The notes beneath the pieces are model-generated. The model did no database searches, had not been told where the DNA came from, and saw nothing but the letters and a program-made list of their open reading frames with translations. DNA of 64,000 bases, from the NCBI GenBank assembly GCA_030844895.1, contig CM061231.1, positions 34,295,149 through 34,359,148 on the forward strand, in the 5' to 3' direction. Every line of letters begins with the position of its first letter. Position 1 is the first letter of the stretch. This stretch comes from Ambrosia x helenae. Taxonomy: Eukaryota > Streptophyta > Magnoliopsida > Asterales > Asteraceae. The position numbers and the translations under genes were made by a program. This document shows positions 34,159 to 46,698 of the stretch, piece after piece.

Positions 34159-35321
34159 CTGTGAGCAGACGGTTCATGGACCAAGACAATGATTAGAATT
34201 TATGTTTTTACCAAAATTTGTGTATATTTAGGTTTAGTAGTTTGAATGACGGAGACAATGTGAACGCTTTGATTGGGTGGTGTTGGTTTGGAAAGGGCAA
34301 TTTAGCTAATGATGTGTCCATGTCTAGGTGCAATATTGTAATGTTTGGTGTTTGGGAATACACGAGGAAAGGAAAAGAAAAGGCATAGGGAATGCAGGGT
34401 ACGCCTTGAGGGGACAAGACTCTCAGGGGCGGAAATACGCTGGTTGATACACAAGTAAAGACACCCACCACACACGACCATGCGTGGGAAGAGATTCCCA
34501 GAATCCTATAATGTGATTCAAGCTGCAAAACCGAATGTGTTAATGTTTTGTAAAGTAGGTGGTTGACCAGATAGATGTATGTCATGAGCCGATCCATAAC
34601 ATGCAAAACACAGTATTTCACACAAGCACATCCTGTTGATGTTTTGTCGCATGTATCTTTAAGAATCACAACATTCTTAGCAAACTACAAATATGATGAA
34701 GTGATTCTTGATCTAGTTGTTAGTGATGATGCAAGTCGATTTTCAAACATATATGGACTAGCCAGCCTCTTATTCAACGTCCCACATATGGCGCGTAATG
34801 CTACAACTATGGTCCAGAGTGCCAATCTAGACGAATTAATGTTTCGTCTTGTATCAATATGATGAACATAGAAACCTGTTAAAGGAGGACCTAAATCTGC
34901 ATAAAGTTGTCGGTTTTTTTTTTTTGACGGTTGCGTGACGCTCTTCTTAATCATCACACCCTGTTTTTTTTTTTTTTTTTTCAGTAAGTTGAAAACCTTT
35001 ATATTGTTCCATGATGATCTGCTTCTTGTTCACCACTGTCACCATAGGATCCTATACAATCTCCAATTTCTAAAAGCTTTACAAAAGTTGATACACAATT
35101 TTGAAAATAAATGATTTGTTTTGCAATTAGTTAAACTGAAAAATAAAATAGGGAATATATGTTACATTAGTTACAAAGATAACATCTATAGTTCTTTACT
35201 CCACCAGTTCATAATATATTTATATGGAACATAAATTAACTTTTACTGAACAAAAGTATAAAGGAAAAATTAACTTACAATTTAGTTTTATATATCAACG
35301 ATATGGGCACAAATCAAAATT
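34159..35321. other. PP1 3' region and intergenic spacer
   Basis: PP1 3'UTR followed by sequence without a recognisable gene. A 95-codon frame at 34575-34862 and an opposing 153-codon frame at 34208-34669 have no motifs I recognise and no gene context. T-runs at 34914-34925 and 34964-34981. The same applies to 47960-49121 in copy 2. Confidence 0.5.
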
Positions 35322-35395
35322 GTCTGGGTGGTGTAGTCGGTTATCACGCTAGTCTCACACACTAGAGGTCCCCGGTTCGAACCCGGGCTCAGACA
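35322..35395 (+). tRNA. trnV-CAC: tRNA-Val (CAC), copy 1
   Basis: A 74-nt cloverleaf. Acceptor stem GTCTGGG pairs with CTCAGAC (one G-T), the anticodon stem CTAGT/ACTAG encloses loop CTCACAC with anticodon CAC, and the T-arm CCCGG TTCGAAC CCGGG is perfect. The A box (GGTGTAGTCGG) and B box (GGTTCGAAC) act as internal Pol III promoter. No intron; CCA is not encoded, as in nuclear tRNA genes. It lies between the converging PP1 and MAM33 genes. Confidence 0.95.
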
Positions 35396-35402
35396 AGAAC
35401 TC

Positions 35403-35409
35403 TTTTTTT
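35403..35409 (+). terminator. Pol III terminator of tRNA-Val
   Basis: A run of seven T eight bases after the tRNA 3' end. The copy-2 equivalent is 49203-49209. Confidence 0.8.
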
Positions 35410-36163
35410 CCAACGTCTTTTAGGTGTTTAAGACGAGTTAAACGGGAAAAACTTACCATTGTTTGAGTATCCTGAAGTTACTAGCCTTTGCACTACACAT
35501 GATATTAGATATCTAGGAGATGGTATACGACATATAAAGTATAGATAATAATATTAATGAGGTTATGAGCCTCAATGAATTGAAAGAATTACTTAGCTAT
35601 TGCTATGCTAATAAACACTTTAATAAACACTTTGAGCCTTAAGTTTAGCCTCAATGTTTTAAAAACCAGTTTATGTAAATCGTATGTGTATGTTACCTAA
35701 ACTGAAGCACCTTGTGATGATGGGGTTTAAAAATCAATATATCGTTTGCGCCAAGTAGTGCAAAGGTTTATAGGAGTGAATCACTTAACATTACGTATTT
35801 TTTGTAACTTTCGCAACGTTCATATTAAATATGAACTTTTGAGTGTCACAGATTCAGTCAACAACAGCCTTGGCACTTGGCAGGCCGATCAACATCACAA
35901 CCGCTAGAAAAACATGCTAATCTGGCCTGACATGTCGTGAAAACATCACGCACGACACCAAGTAGTCAATTAAGACACAAGACCGGTTCATTAAAACTGT
36001 TAAAAAGAGTAACACAATTATTGTATAGAGACAGAACATATAATATTATTGAATAAATACTTTTTTCAAATGATCAAAACATTGATAGATATTGTCAATA
36101 ATAATAATTATAATATTAATGGTTTTTCCTCCATAATTCCAAATCAAAATTGCTTCATCAGCC
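35410..36163. other. Spacer between tRNA-Val and MAM33 3' end
   Basis: AT-rich, no gene seen; includes the presumed MAM33 3'UTR on the minus strand. Identical spacer at 49210-49963. Confidence 0.5.
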
Positions 36164-36335
36164 TTATGCCACTATAAACTTCTTAAGATTCTTAAGCCAG
36201 ATTGTATATTCTTTATGCTCTTTGTTCACCATGTATTCATGCAGAAACTTTGTTGCATCAGCTTTTATTCCCCTTGTCTCCAAATACTTGTGGAATTCCT
36301 TCTGCATATTCTCATCCAGTTCACTACAAATACAT

Positions 36336-36369
<34 letters not shown>

Positions 36370-38094
36370 TATCATTGTGTCGATTCGTGTATAATTAAGG
36401 AAAATTGACATAACATTTTGACACAAAAAAGATGATAGTTTATACTCACTCAAATTTAGGTCCTTCATAAGGATACTGATCTTCAGTCAGTTCTGGATCT
36501 TTAACCGTCAAGCTATCGATGACAATCTCTTTGGTATAAGCAGTGATACCAAACTCCAAAGAGGGTGCACCAGTCTTGGAAACTTTTACAACCATTGGGA
36601 GACTTGATTGACTGTCTTTATCATCATCAGAATCACTATCACTATCATCCACACCTGTAATAAGGCCAGATGGTTCGACATCTATCTCGATTGTTTCACC
36701 TTGGTATTCTCTAGTTAGAGACACTGTTTGCTGCCCAGGATTATCATTTACTTGAAAAGGGAAGCCCTCAGGAGCACCTTCATCCTGACCAAAACATGTC
36801 AATTTATCAAACAATATTTCCTTGATGATAAATAGATGATCTAGAGGCTTGTGTCCACGCATTGGATGTAAATTAACACTTTAAAATTGTAAAACTATTT
36901 AAAAAGCTTATTTTTTTACAAAATTTATTATAGAATATGTCAATTTAATTTTGATATTTTAAATGTTGAAACAAAAAATAACCAAATAGTTTAAGTTATT
37001 AAACGAACACATTTAAAAAAAAAATAACTAAATAAATTGGTTAAACGGTCAAACCCACAAACCCACCGAATTTCAACCCGATACACCCAGATATGACCTG
37101 GGTCGACACGAACAAGACCATTCAACCAGAAAATAAATTTTAGTGAAATCCTATTTTCAAAAAAAAAAAAAATAAAAAAAAATCAAGCGATTATGTTTGA
37201 AGATACTAATTTATTTCCATACTTCAGAAATTTTACATTGTCGGTCCAAATAGTTATAAGATAATAAATACACACGTTTTGAAACTATATAAAGAAAAAG
37301 AAAACGGTTAAACCGGTCAGCCCGAAATAACTGACCAGAAACCATTTATGCTCATAAATAATTTAAAAAGTTTTTTAATTATATTCAAAAACATTTTAAT
37401 ATCTATGACCATATAAAGTTTATAAAAATTTGATAACTTATAAGCAGCATCTATGACCAAAAGTGGTGGATATTATTTCGGACGTTAAGGCGTTGGGTTT
37501 TTTATGGTTCATGAATAGGGCGAAATGAGGATCGGTGGATTGGGATAAATGGTATAAATTTGACTAAGTTATTTGTTGTGTTTTTCGGGTTGTATTAATC
37601 CATCTTGGAATATTAGCCCGTTTGGTGTTTTTTTAATGAAAGTCGATTCTTAAAAAAAAAAAAAAAAATCTAATACGAACCAACTAGTTTTTTTTTTTTT
37701 TTTTTTTTAGACTTGATTGTTGATTATATTAGAAAAGCAACAATATTTCTAAACAAAATTCAAAAACAATCAGTTTCAACAAACAAAAACAAAAACAAAA
37801 ACAAAAACAAACCGCTTCTAAGCTTTCTTCGGAGCAACTAATCTCAGCCTCAATAACTCTGAGAAGCGACTCATCAGAACTCGGACGAGCGAGTGCAGGA
37901 GAAGCTGAGTAAGAATACCGAGAATTATACGGAACCAAAAACGATTCATCAGAAATAATATTCTTCTTAGCATGATTAACAGCAAGGAACAACGAGCCAC
38001 ATTGGTGGCTAATGTTCCTCTGACCGGCCAATAACCGGGCAGCAATAGGCGTAACGGAGAAAGCTGACCGGCGAACTAAGGTACTCAAAGCCAT
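36164..38094 (-). CDS. MAM33: MAM33 / p32-type mitochondrial acidic protein, copy 1
   Basis: Minus-strand exons 38094-37813, 36784-36450 and 36323-36164, all GT-AG, encode 258 residues. The N-terminus (MALSTLVRRSAFSVTPIAAR) is basic, lacks acidic residues and fits a mitochondrial presequence. It is followed by the family motif ARPSSDESLLRVIEAEI. The core has EGFPFQVNDNPGQQTVSLTR and EYQGE, an acidic DSDSDSDDDKD insert, a Val/Ser/Lys strand and SLEFG. The end has DELDENMQKEFHKYLETRGI and a final KKF helix. These are features of the MAM33/p32 (gC1qBP) family, doughnut-shaped acidic trimers of the mitochondrial matrix linked to ribosome and respiratory-complex assembly. Intron 2 contains an AT microsatellite. 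The gene converges on PP1. No disabling change is seen. Confidence 0.92.
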
Positions 38095-38688
38095 TGTTCA
38101 AGGGTTTTGGTTAGCAGATATTAGGGTTTTAGAAGGGTTTAATGAAGTTTATGGTTTTAGAAGAAGTGTATATATATATATGTTGTGGGGTAGGTCGGTT
38201 GTTTTTTAATATTATTATTATAGGGTTTGTTTGAAAAGATTGTTGCCCAAGTAATATTTATATAGGGTTTTAGGAGAGGCATAATGTCATATTCGTGTAT
38301 CTCCCATAAATGGCATATTCGTGTATCTCCCATAAATGCATGATTATAATGTCGCAAAATAAGCTATTAGTAAAGGGAGAGGCTAATGTAAAAAACATGT
38401 TAGCGTACATAATGTAACAAGTAATGCGGATCATTGGATTAGGCGGAGTATGAGGGGCACGATGGTAATAAACCATGCGTCATTAAATTCTACGAAAGTT
38501 TTGTCAAAGAGTAAATTAGGAATTGTGAATAAAACTGGATTCAAAAAATAATAAAATCAAACAAAGGGCGGCATTCCAAATTACAATTACGTAAAAATCG
38601 TTACAAATCAAAACACACTAAAAATTAGGGTTAATCGAGAGACGACCAAGTCACAACACAAAACCAGAAAAGAAGGTCGACAAAGAAG
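38095..38688. promoter_or_regulatory. Intergenic region between MAM33 and Ulp1-type gene
   Basis: A divergent spacer: MAM33 5'UTR/promoter on the minus strand and leader of the Ulp1-like locus on the plus strand. It contains a TATATATATA run at 38168-38180 and a directly repeated CATATTCGTGTATCTCCCAT (38287 and 38313). No gene. Copy 2: 51901-52494. Confidence 0.45.
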
Positions 38689-41256
38689 ATGAAGAAAGGT
38701 AACGTAATTTTTTTACAATTATATTAGGTATTATCGAAAAATTCTGTAATTAACTAAATAATACTGATTGATTATGACGAACAGTTGAAAGAGAATCAAA
38801 TGAACGAGCATACAAAAAACTGAATGACAAAATGACGACAAATGTTAATGAAGGTATGTTGTATATCAATTTTTTTAAATGTAGTTATAGATCTGCATGA
38901 ACTAAAGCTGGATGGCTTGGAGATAAAGACCATTATAATGGGCCGATTGCATTATTGAATGTGAGTACAAATTTCAAACTATTTTAAAATATAACGCAAA
39001 TGTTATTTGTTTTTAGACACAAGTTGTTTTAAAATGTTAACTATATTTTTAAAACTACTAGATATTGTATCTGCACGATTACAATAAAAGATATCATGGA
39101 GGACTAGGGATCAAAATACCGGCAATCTCTTACATCACAAACAACTCATTAGACGATATGCAATCGTACATGCGTAACAATGTTCCATTGAGTCAGCGTA
39201 GAAAAAAAGGCAGTGGTGATGATAATAAAAGAAAAAAAATCATTACCAACACATGTAGCTATGAAAGCGCAGATGACGTTTTTAGAGCTATAATGTATAT
39301 GCCTTCACAGCTTCTGACAGATGATAATGAAGCTAAAGTCGTATGTGAATTGGCAAAAGAGCAACCTGTAATAGAACAAATGAATGATTATGATGTGTTT
39401 ATTGAAGAATATTTAAATAAAGTAGATGAATAAATAGAAAAGGCAAAGGGGAAACACATTGAAGTTGAAGACATAACAGTAGATAATGAGTTGAATAAAG
39501 AAACAACTGTTGTGAATGACGGGGAAGAGTGCAACTTACAAACAGTTCATAATCAAAAGGGTAATGAAATTGAAATAATGAAGGAAGAAGATATTGATAA
39601 TCTGGAAAGCTACACTGATGAAGACTACATGTTACCCGAGGTGTGCACACCATTGACTAAAAAAAGTGTTGATATTGAAGAAAAATTTGAAAGTGATGAA
39701 CAGTATAACATGTGTTGGGAAGATGTCGATGAGCTAGATATTGAAGAAAACATTGAAAGTAATGAACAGTTTAACATCTATTGGGAAGATGTCGATGAGG
39801 TAGATAATTTGGGAACACAAACGCAAGAAATGCTTGAATACTACGTAACTCAATATCCGGTGACCATTGTTGAATACGACAAAGAAGAGTATGAAAAAGG
39901 CAGAAAGCAAAAAAGGTAATATTTACATATGAAGATGTTATTTTTTATAAATAAACGCAAGTTTATTTTTATAAAACGCAAGTTGTTAGTTATATAAAAC
40001 GCAAATACTTTTATTTAAACGCAAACTGTATTTTTTTTAAATATTATTTTATTAAATTCTATTAATTAGGTATGGGTGGATGAAATGGATAACAAGATGA
40101 GATCGTACAAGGAAATTGAGGAAGATATGGATGAAATGGTATAAGAAATAAAAACAAAGTACCTTTGGTGTACTGAGTTGATGGAAAGATGTGAAAAGTG
40201 GGAATCATTTAAAAGTAAAAAAGTACGTGTAGGAGAAGCAATTAATGATGACAAGACTGGGGAGTATGATGACATAAAGGAGATTGTTGTTCGTTTAAAC
40301 AAAGGGAGAGAAAATGAACAAGGTTTAAGAATTGAAGAGGTATATGAGGATGTGGTTACTACAAACAATATACCTGTAAATGCTAATGAAGCAATTGTAG
40401 AACCAATGACTGATACTGATGAAATAACTGACTCAGCAATAAATCAACTACATACAGTCGATCATTGTCTTTATGCTATGAAAAAAATCAAGCAAGAAAA
40501 ATATGGCATGCCTGAAAGACATGATCACAATTCTCCAGCAATGAAAACACCATTTGTTGAGAGAGACTGAAAGAGTTACGGACCATGAACTCAAAATATA
40601 CCAGTACATTATGACTCCAATACCAGAGAAGTAGTAAGCAACTGTCTTTGTATATTTACTTATGCAAATATTACCAAAAAAAAAAAGTAAAAAAAACAAA
40701 AACAAAATGATAACATTGTTTGAAAATGTGTGCAGCAAAATATTATTTTGTTCAGAATTGGGAACATATACTCCAAAAATAATGTTTGAAAGTATGTATC
40801 TTGGTATATGGTTAAACACACATGTCATTGACGCGTGGACTGAAGTCCTGAACATCGAAGAAAAAAAGAAAAACAAAGGTTCGTTGAAGAGATTGTTTTG
40901 CCCAACAAACATGATGGTAAGTTGTATTAAAAAAATATAAATTAAGCAAATAATTAATGTATCTTACATATGTTCCACATAAAACTGCAGCCAGATGAAT
41001 ATTATACAAAGGAAGAGAGTTGGGAAAAAGAAAGGCATTCAGTCTTCACAAGCAATATGTTAGATCTAATGAGGAAATTAAAACTGCAAAGCCTACAAGG
41101 ATTTGACATAATCATGATGCCAATGCTTATAGACCTGTATTACTACGTGGTGGGCTTCAACATCCGGAATGCCATTGTAGAGCTACTGGACAACTCAAAC
41201 GATGAAACAGATTTTGATGAATGATACAAAGGAGTGCCACAAGTGCTGGTAACAAA
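38689..41256 (+). pseudogene. Ulp1-type (C48) protease-like gene, degenerate, copy 1
   Basis: Exon-like pieces with GT-AG borders: 38689-38698 and 38785-38853 (MKK.ERESNERAYKKLNDK), about 38885-38960 (AGWLGDKDHYNGPIALLN), 39061 on (ILYLHDYNKRYHGGLG), acidic exons to 40570, and 40690-41256. The last part carries LGIWLNTHVIDAWTEVLN and LKRLFCPTNMM, then FDIIMMPMLIDLYYYVVGFN, which match the Ulp1/SENP-like C-terminal peptidase fold expanded in plant genomes. The catalytic His expected before the YY pair is Leu here, and the Asp/Cys part is missing. Stops interrupt the frame near 38905 (TGA), 39431, 40141 and 41222. The acidic middle contains an internal repeat (EDVDE.DIEE around 39715-39800). 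The gene joins copia sequence near 41256. Confidence 0.6.
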
Positions 41257-43255
41257 AAAATTAAACAATGATATATTAATGTACGCAGATGATTCCATTA
41301 ATTTGGATGATGGATCAAAACTTCCACAAAATGTATTGACGGCTGACTGTGACGGTCCTAACTCTAATGTATCTGTACTCAAAGAGACAGTCACAGAAGA
41401 ACAGGTTAAAGACCACTTACACCCCAATTCCCCAAAAGTGGCATCCCCAGTTCACACTGAGGATCAACCAAAAACACACCCTCCACAATCACAAAAGCCT
41501 ACCCAATTCTCTGGGTCATCAAGCATAGACCTGAACCAACTATGCAGCCCAGATGGTCCCCTATACCAGATGGTACATCAACTTATCTCTAGTCATCTCA
41601 AAGACTTTGTAACTGCTATGGAGTTAAAGAACAACACTCAAATTGTGATGATTAACAATGCTATTGACCATAAGCTTGGTGAATTTTCAAGAAAGATGGA
41701 AGACAACAGAAGACAATTAGCCTATCTATCCGGTGTAACACCTCCACCTCCATGGTTTCCAGAAGTGGATGAAGCTAAAAAAGGGGAGATGTCAAAGGAA
41801 CCTGAAACAGTGTCTTTTGAAGCCTCAAAAGGAGCTAGAGAAGCACATAATCTCAAAGAGTCTCAAAAATTAACAAGCATGACCAGACAAGAAAAAGCTC
41901 TAAAAGAAAGAGAAGACTGTTATCAAAAGAATGAAAGAGACCTTAGGGAAAAGGCTAAAAAGGCCTCCCAAGAGCTAATTGAACCTGCTGCTGAAGTCTA
42001 TACAAAAAGTACTGAAGACAATCCTTCAGTAGTTGATACTGCTCAGATCAACACTTTAGTAGTTGACATTTCCTGCACTGAACCAAAACAGCCTTCTAAA
42101 GCAACAGAAACAAACCAATCTGATATTCCAAAGTCTGTTCCCATTTCTTCTGTACCGGTTGAAGAAAAAGAACTGACAGAAGAAGAAAGAATAAAAGCTG
42201 AAGCAAAGGCAAAGAAAGATGAGATTTGGAAAAGCATAAAAGCAAGGGATGACTTAAGCCTAAATGAAAAATGCAAAATATATGAACAAAAATTGAAAGA
42301 GTTAGAAGAAGAAGAAAGACTTGTTGAGTAGACTGTCCTTGCTACTGAAGAAGATAAAAGACAACAGCTGATGACTTATATCAACAAAAACAGCAAGACA
42401 AAGAAATTCTCACTCAAGAGACTCTCAACTGAAGAACTAACAAGACAGGCAAAACTTACATCTGAAAGGCTTGCCAAAGACAAAGAAAGAAAGTTGAAAA
42501 GAGCCCAAACAATTCAAGAATTGGTAGAGAACAAATATGGTTCAAAGACTCAAATAAGTAGGTGGAAAGAAGATGTACTTTATGAGACCTACAAAAAGTT
42601 CAAGGCTGACAGACTTGCACATCCGGAGAAATACAAACCCATCCAGCCTGCTACTAAGAAGCAAGGGGAAACTACAACAACTACCTTCAAAATGGCTTTG
42701 CTTGAGAAGAACACCATTATTGAAGATGATTTTGTTGTTGAGGAAAAACCTCTGTTGACACAATATAGGGATCCTGCAACATTTGCCTATCAACTACAAC
42801 AGACCACCAAAGAACAAGAACATACCAAGGCTGTCACTGAACATCACATGTCCATTTCAAAAGGTGATTTACCTAATACTGTGCTAGTTGAAAAGAGGAG
42901 GAGATCCAATATGATCAATGCTGAAAAAGAAAAACCTCCAATAGCAGACCTATATTCAAACCTTCAAATAGTACCATAAAAAGCAGATTTCTTCAAATCC
43001 AAATCTCTAATTATCAAATGGTACTTCTCCCACAAGTCCAGTTTTGTGATTCTAACAAGACAAGACTTCTCAACAAAAGCCCTTCATGACTTGACTGATT
43101 TGGAAAAATTATCTACTCAAGATCTGATGACCATTCAGGATATGATACCAGAACAAGGACTGCTTTTAGAATCAGAGGTCAGAGAACTCAAACATCAAAC
43201 AATTAAAGAAATTTGGAGAGTTCTTGACTTAAGGAAGAGAGGATCGTATAAATAA
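41257..43255 (+). pseudogene. Copia extra-ORF (env-like position) remnant, copy 1
   Basis: A long hydrophilic, Lys/Glu-rich frame (41257-42331) continues after a TAG (42329-42331) to a TAA at 42977-42979 and again at 43046-43255. It reads as one ancestral protein broken by point stops. It has a Pro/Gln-rich start (PPQSQKPTQFSG), coiled-coil stretches (KALKERE, EELTRQAKLTSERLAKDKER) and the end VRELKHQTIKEIWRVLDLRK. It lies directly before a polypurine tract and LTR, the position of the extra ORF downstream of pol in SIRE-type copia elements. It has no signal peptide or membrane segment, so an envelope role is not supported. Pol is absent: the element is 5'-truncated and fused to the Ulp1-like locus. 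Confidence 0.6.
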
Positions 43256-43286
43256 AGATAGACAAAGGTTTTGGCTTCATCAATCC

Positions 43287-43295
43287 AGGGGGAGA
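43287..43295 (+). other. Polypurine tract of copia element
   Basis: AGGGGGAGA immediately upstream of the LTR start is the plus-strand primer site. Copy 2 at 57094-57102. Confidence 0.75.
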
Positions 43296-43296
43296 T

Positions 43297-43986
43297 TGTA
43301 GGGTCAAAAAGGATTGACAAGCCAGTCATAAACCTTAGTCTTATATCCTCTTACACATTTTGATAAACTGCTGAAGTAACAGATATGCAAAAGTTCTGAA
43401 GAAGTAAAAGCATCAGATGTTCTGAAGATAAACCAGACAAATATCTGAAGAACAAAACCACTGAAGTCATACCTCTGAAGATCTTTTATTGCATCGGCAC
43501 TTGTATTAAACCGACCTTAATCTCAGCAGTTTAATATTATATTAGTTTTGTTAAAGTCATTGTTCAAGTCTCAATAAACTACAGCCTGTTGTAGAAATAT
43601 CTTTTAATTACTTTAAGCTTTTAATTTACTTAGTCTGTAGGTTATCTCATCTATAAATAGAGGGATTACTTCTCCTATTTATGTATGTAGTTCAATCACT
43701 CTAAAAATATAATAGACTTGAACACTTTCCTTCATATTTACTTTATTGTTAACCATTTTATATATAGTTGAGAATCATTCTGCATTTACTGTTATATTCA
43801 TTTACTAGTTGATTCTCATCTTTAAACTTCCTAGTTCATTGATTGAGGGGGAGTCATTACTCCTGGTATAAAGTGATGCTTTAACTTGAACACTTTAATA
43901 TTCCGCTGTGCAATTTACTTTGATATATTCATAACACATAAGTGTTCACAAGCAAGAACTGCTTAAGTAGAGCCACTGATCCAACA
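43297..43986 (+). mobile_element. 3' LTR of copia element, copy 1
   Basis: Runs from TGTAGGGTCAAAAAGG to GATCCAACA (690 bp). It carries a TATA box (CTATAAATAG, 43651-43660) suited to LTR transcription. The partner 5' LTR is not in the window, so target duplications cannot be checked and the right limit is inferred from the TG..CA rule. Confidence 0.65.
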
Positions 43987-44227
43987 CATCAATTTTATTG
44001 TTTTCATCATGTATAATCTCATGACTGATCTCGTTGTCTTGAGCACAAAAATTTTGATCTAAGGGACCAATTTCACTTCCCAACATACCATTGACATTTT
44101 CATGCACAGCGGGTTCTTGAATCTTATATTAACATTTTCTCCACTGAATTTGGGACAATCAATCTTTGTCCATCAATTGTAATGTGAATTACGGTTCAGC
44201 CTATTAACAAATTGACTGATATGAACC

Positions 44228-44312
<85 letters not shown>

Positions 44313-45190
44313 CATCATCATCATCATCATTATGAATATTTTGTGTGTTAAGATTCATTCCATCATTTGTGTATGAATCATATTATTAGTGTTATCATTA
44401 TGATTATTGTTATTATTTTGTAAAGAAGATTAATTGTTAAACAAAAATTGATTCTGAATTGTTTTCAATATCTCATTCATCTGAGCCTCCATCTGAACCT
44501 TGATTGCAGCCTAATTCTCAACAATCTTTTGCAAATTTTCAACATCCTTTAAAGTAAACGACTTCAATCATTCAGTTTCAGTTAAGTTTTGTCCAATAGC
44601 CGATTCTAACCAGCTTAAAGTATGATCGTGTTCATGAATCTTATTATTCAATTTATCACCATAAACTTCGTTTTCACCCTTTCTTGAATCCTATTCTGAG
44701 CACTTCAATTTCACATCCTTATTTGGCCCTCAACCTCCTTTATTTTTCTTTAAATCCTCATCATTAACTACTTCTCGAATTTCATTCCCAACATCAACTG
44801 TTATCACATTTCTCTCATTGATCTCATCATTATTAATCTCCAAGTAGCATCATATGCGCAACTCATTTCATGAGTTCCCTCACGACTTACAACAACTCCT
44901 CTTTTACTTCATCAACATATCCAATTAAACTACCATTTATTTAGTGCCATAATAAATTTTCAACCACACCCTCCTTATCCTTACAAACTATATCACAAAA
45001 ATCAATATAGCCTTGATAATCTTTATAATCTTTTCTTATTTTCCTTTAAACACTTTCTTGAATCATCTATAACATACCCATGCATTTCATATACATTTTC
45101 TTTTATCTCTTTATCTAATTTACTAATATCACCATTCTTTTCATCTACCGACTCTTTATCATTTTCTGATTCTGTAACTAGGGATGGCAA
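43987..45190 (-). other. Degenerate minus-strand coding-like remnant
   Basis: The minus strand shows broken coding-like text such as IKVQMEAQMNEILKTIQN (around 44490) with many stops. It is interrupted by a long (TTA)n/(TCA)n microsatellite and ends near a GGGATGGCAACGGGTCGGGT repeat (45182). No family recognised. Confidence 0.4.
44230..44330. repeat. (TTA)n(TCA)n microsatellite, copy 1
   Basis: About 27 TTA units followed by six TCA-type units. Copy 2 (58036-58122) is 15 bp (five units) shorter; this is the largest single difference between the two 13.8 kb copies. Confidence 0.9.
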
Positions 45191-46375
45191 CGGGTCGGGT
45201 ATGAGTCGGGTTTGGCTAATACCATACCCATACCGTTTATTGACGTGTGCGTATATACACATAATTTTACAATGAATAAACATACGTTTTGCTTTAATAT
45301 TTATAAAAATGGTTTAGACCTTAATATTAAAACACACATAATAGGGCAAGTGTACCCTGTCATATATGTAGTAATGAATAGATAATAACAAGATATCGAT
45401 CCATGGACGCGCGCGGAGCAATGGTACTAAAACTCTGTCCCCCGTTTACCAGTAGAAAATGATAGTTTGAGTTTGTTTATAACTAGATTAATTCTAAAAC
45501 ATAAAAATAATATATGTAAGACTCCAAATAGAAAATATAACTATATAAGCTATAATATACCAATCCTAGCATGTCATCTATATATAATAAGTAATACAGG
45601 CGTGTGATCAACATTCCCATTTTCCGACAGTTAGTGTCCCTTTCGAGCATCCTAACATAACAACTATACAGAAAGCTAACACGAATACACACGTTAACCA
45701 CTTCAAGTCGTTTATTAGCGAGCAGCTGATATGATCTCATGCAGATCTTCTAAAGATAAGTTAGTCATTTGTTAAGAGTATTCTAACCTCACTAATTCAG
45801 GAAAGCGATACCGAATACACAACACAGCCACCTAAACTAGCATAAAGTAGAGCATTTCACAACCTATTCCATTTTACCAACTTTGAACCCAGATCTACTA
45901 AGATCGTTATTTTTACCAAAATAACTACCAAAGATCATTAACCGTGTCAAAGACTAGTAACGGCACCATTAAGCTTTTAAAACCCTTTTACGTGCCGGTA
46001 AGCATTTTTAACCGTTATTCGACTGACTTTAACCAAACCAATACCCGGTTACAGTTTCATGGCATAAACTATTCAACAAGTTAACTAGTCTACTACCGGA
46101 TGATTAAACGGACGGTTTTTCAACATTTATCCGCCTAACTCATTCGACAATCGCCAAAGTCATCCGAATACAACTATAAATCCAACAACAACGAAACAAG
46201 GTTGCGCTATGATCATCAAGATCTAAACATGAAAAACGCCAAATTTATACAAAACATGATTACATACTAACGATTACTAAACAGGATTCATAAACGATAA
46301 TGTACTACATAAACAACACAAACAAGCCAAAATAAACAGATTTGAATCAACAAAAAGCTTAATAGATCAAACCAT
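45191..46375. other. Repeat-like tail of the duplicated unit
   Basis: No gene. Contains GGGCAAGTGTACCCTGTC and CGATCCATGGACGCGCGCGG, words that look like part of a retroelement interior or LTR, but I cannot delimit an element. Copy 2: 58983-60167. Confidence 0.4.
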
Positions 46376-46698
46376 AAAACTGAACAAGACTCGCTATTTT
46401 TTAATGCATAAGCACACTTTAAACTATTTTATCGAAGATTTGGATTTTTATTGTTTAACAGTACTTAACGTATTACTCGATTGTGCGTATATATTATAAA
46501 TGGACTACAAAGTGGTTTACCTCCTGTTTGACCTGTATGAGAAAAGACTGATTCCAACCCGGTCCATTTTGACATGTTACTCAACCCCGGCTGACCGACT
46601 AAAACTGTATATGAAAAACTAGACAATGTTTTTTTGGTTGCTTTGTGTTGCATCCGGTAAATATTCACAATCTGATCTCTTTTGTATTCTTGTTTTAG

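Larger units (their letters stand above)
32575..46375 (+). repeat. 13.8 kb tandem duplication, copy 1
   Basis: A unit of 13,801 bp repeated immediately as 46376-60167. The breakpoints share AAAACT: at the unit start (32575-32580), at the junction (46376-46381) and at the end of copy 2 (60168-60173). Between copies I find one substitution (A/T in the MAM33 intron, 37790 region) and small indels only in homopolymers or microsatellites. The unit holds PP1 exons 2-3, tRNA-Val, MAM33, a Ulp1-type pseudogene, a copia 3' end and repeat sequence. Confidence 0.95.

Noticed and set aside
34575..34862. 95-codon frame downstream of PP1 (also 48376-48663)
   Set aside because: No recognisable motif; an equally long frame lies antisense; it sits in presumed 3' flank. 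Duplication alone explains its second copy.
40448..40912. 154-codon minus-strand frame rich in Phe and Ser
   Set aside because: Antisense of Ulp1-like exon and A-rich intron sequence; shorter in copy 2 because of a one-base homopolymer change.
44173..44358. Poly-Asn/Asp protein
   Set aside because: Translation of a trinucleotide microsatellite.
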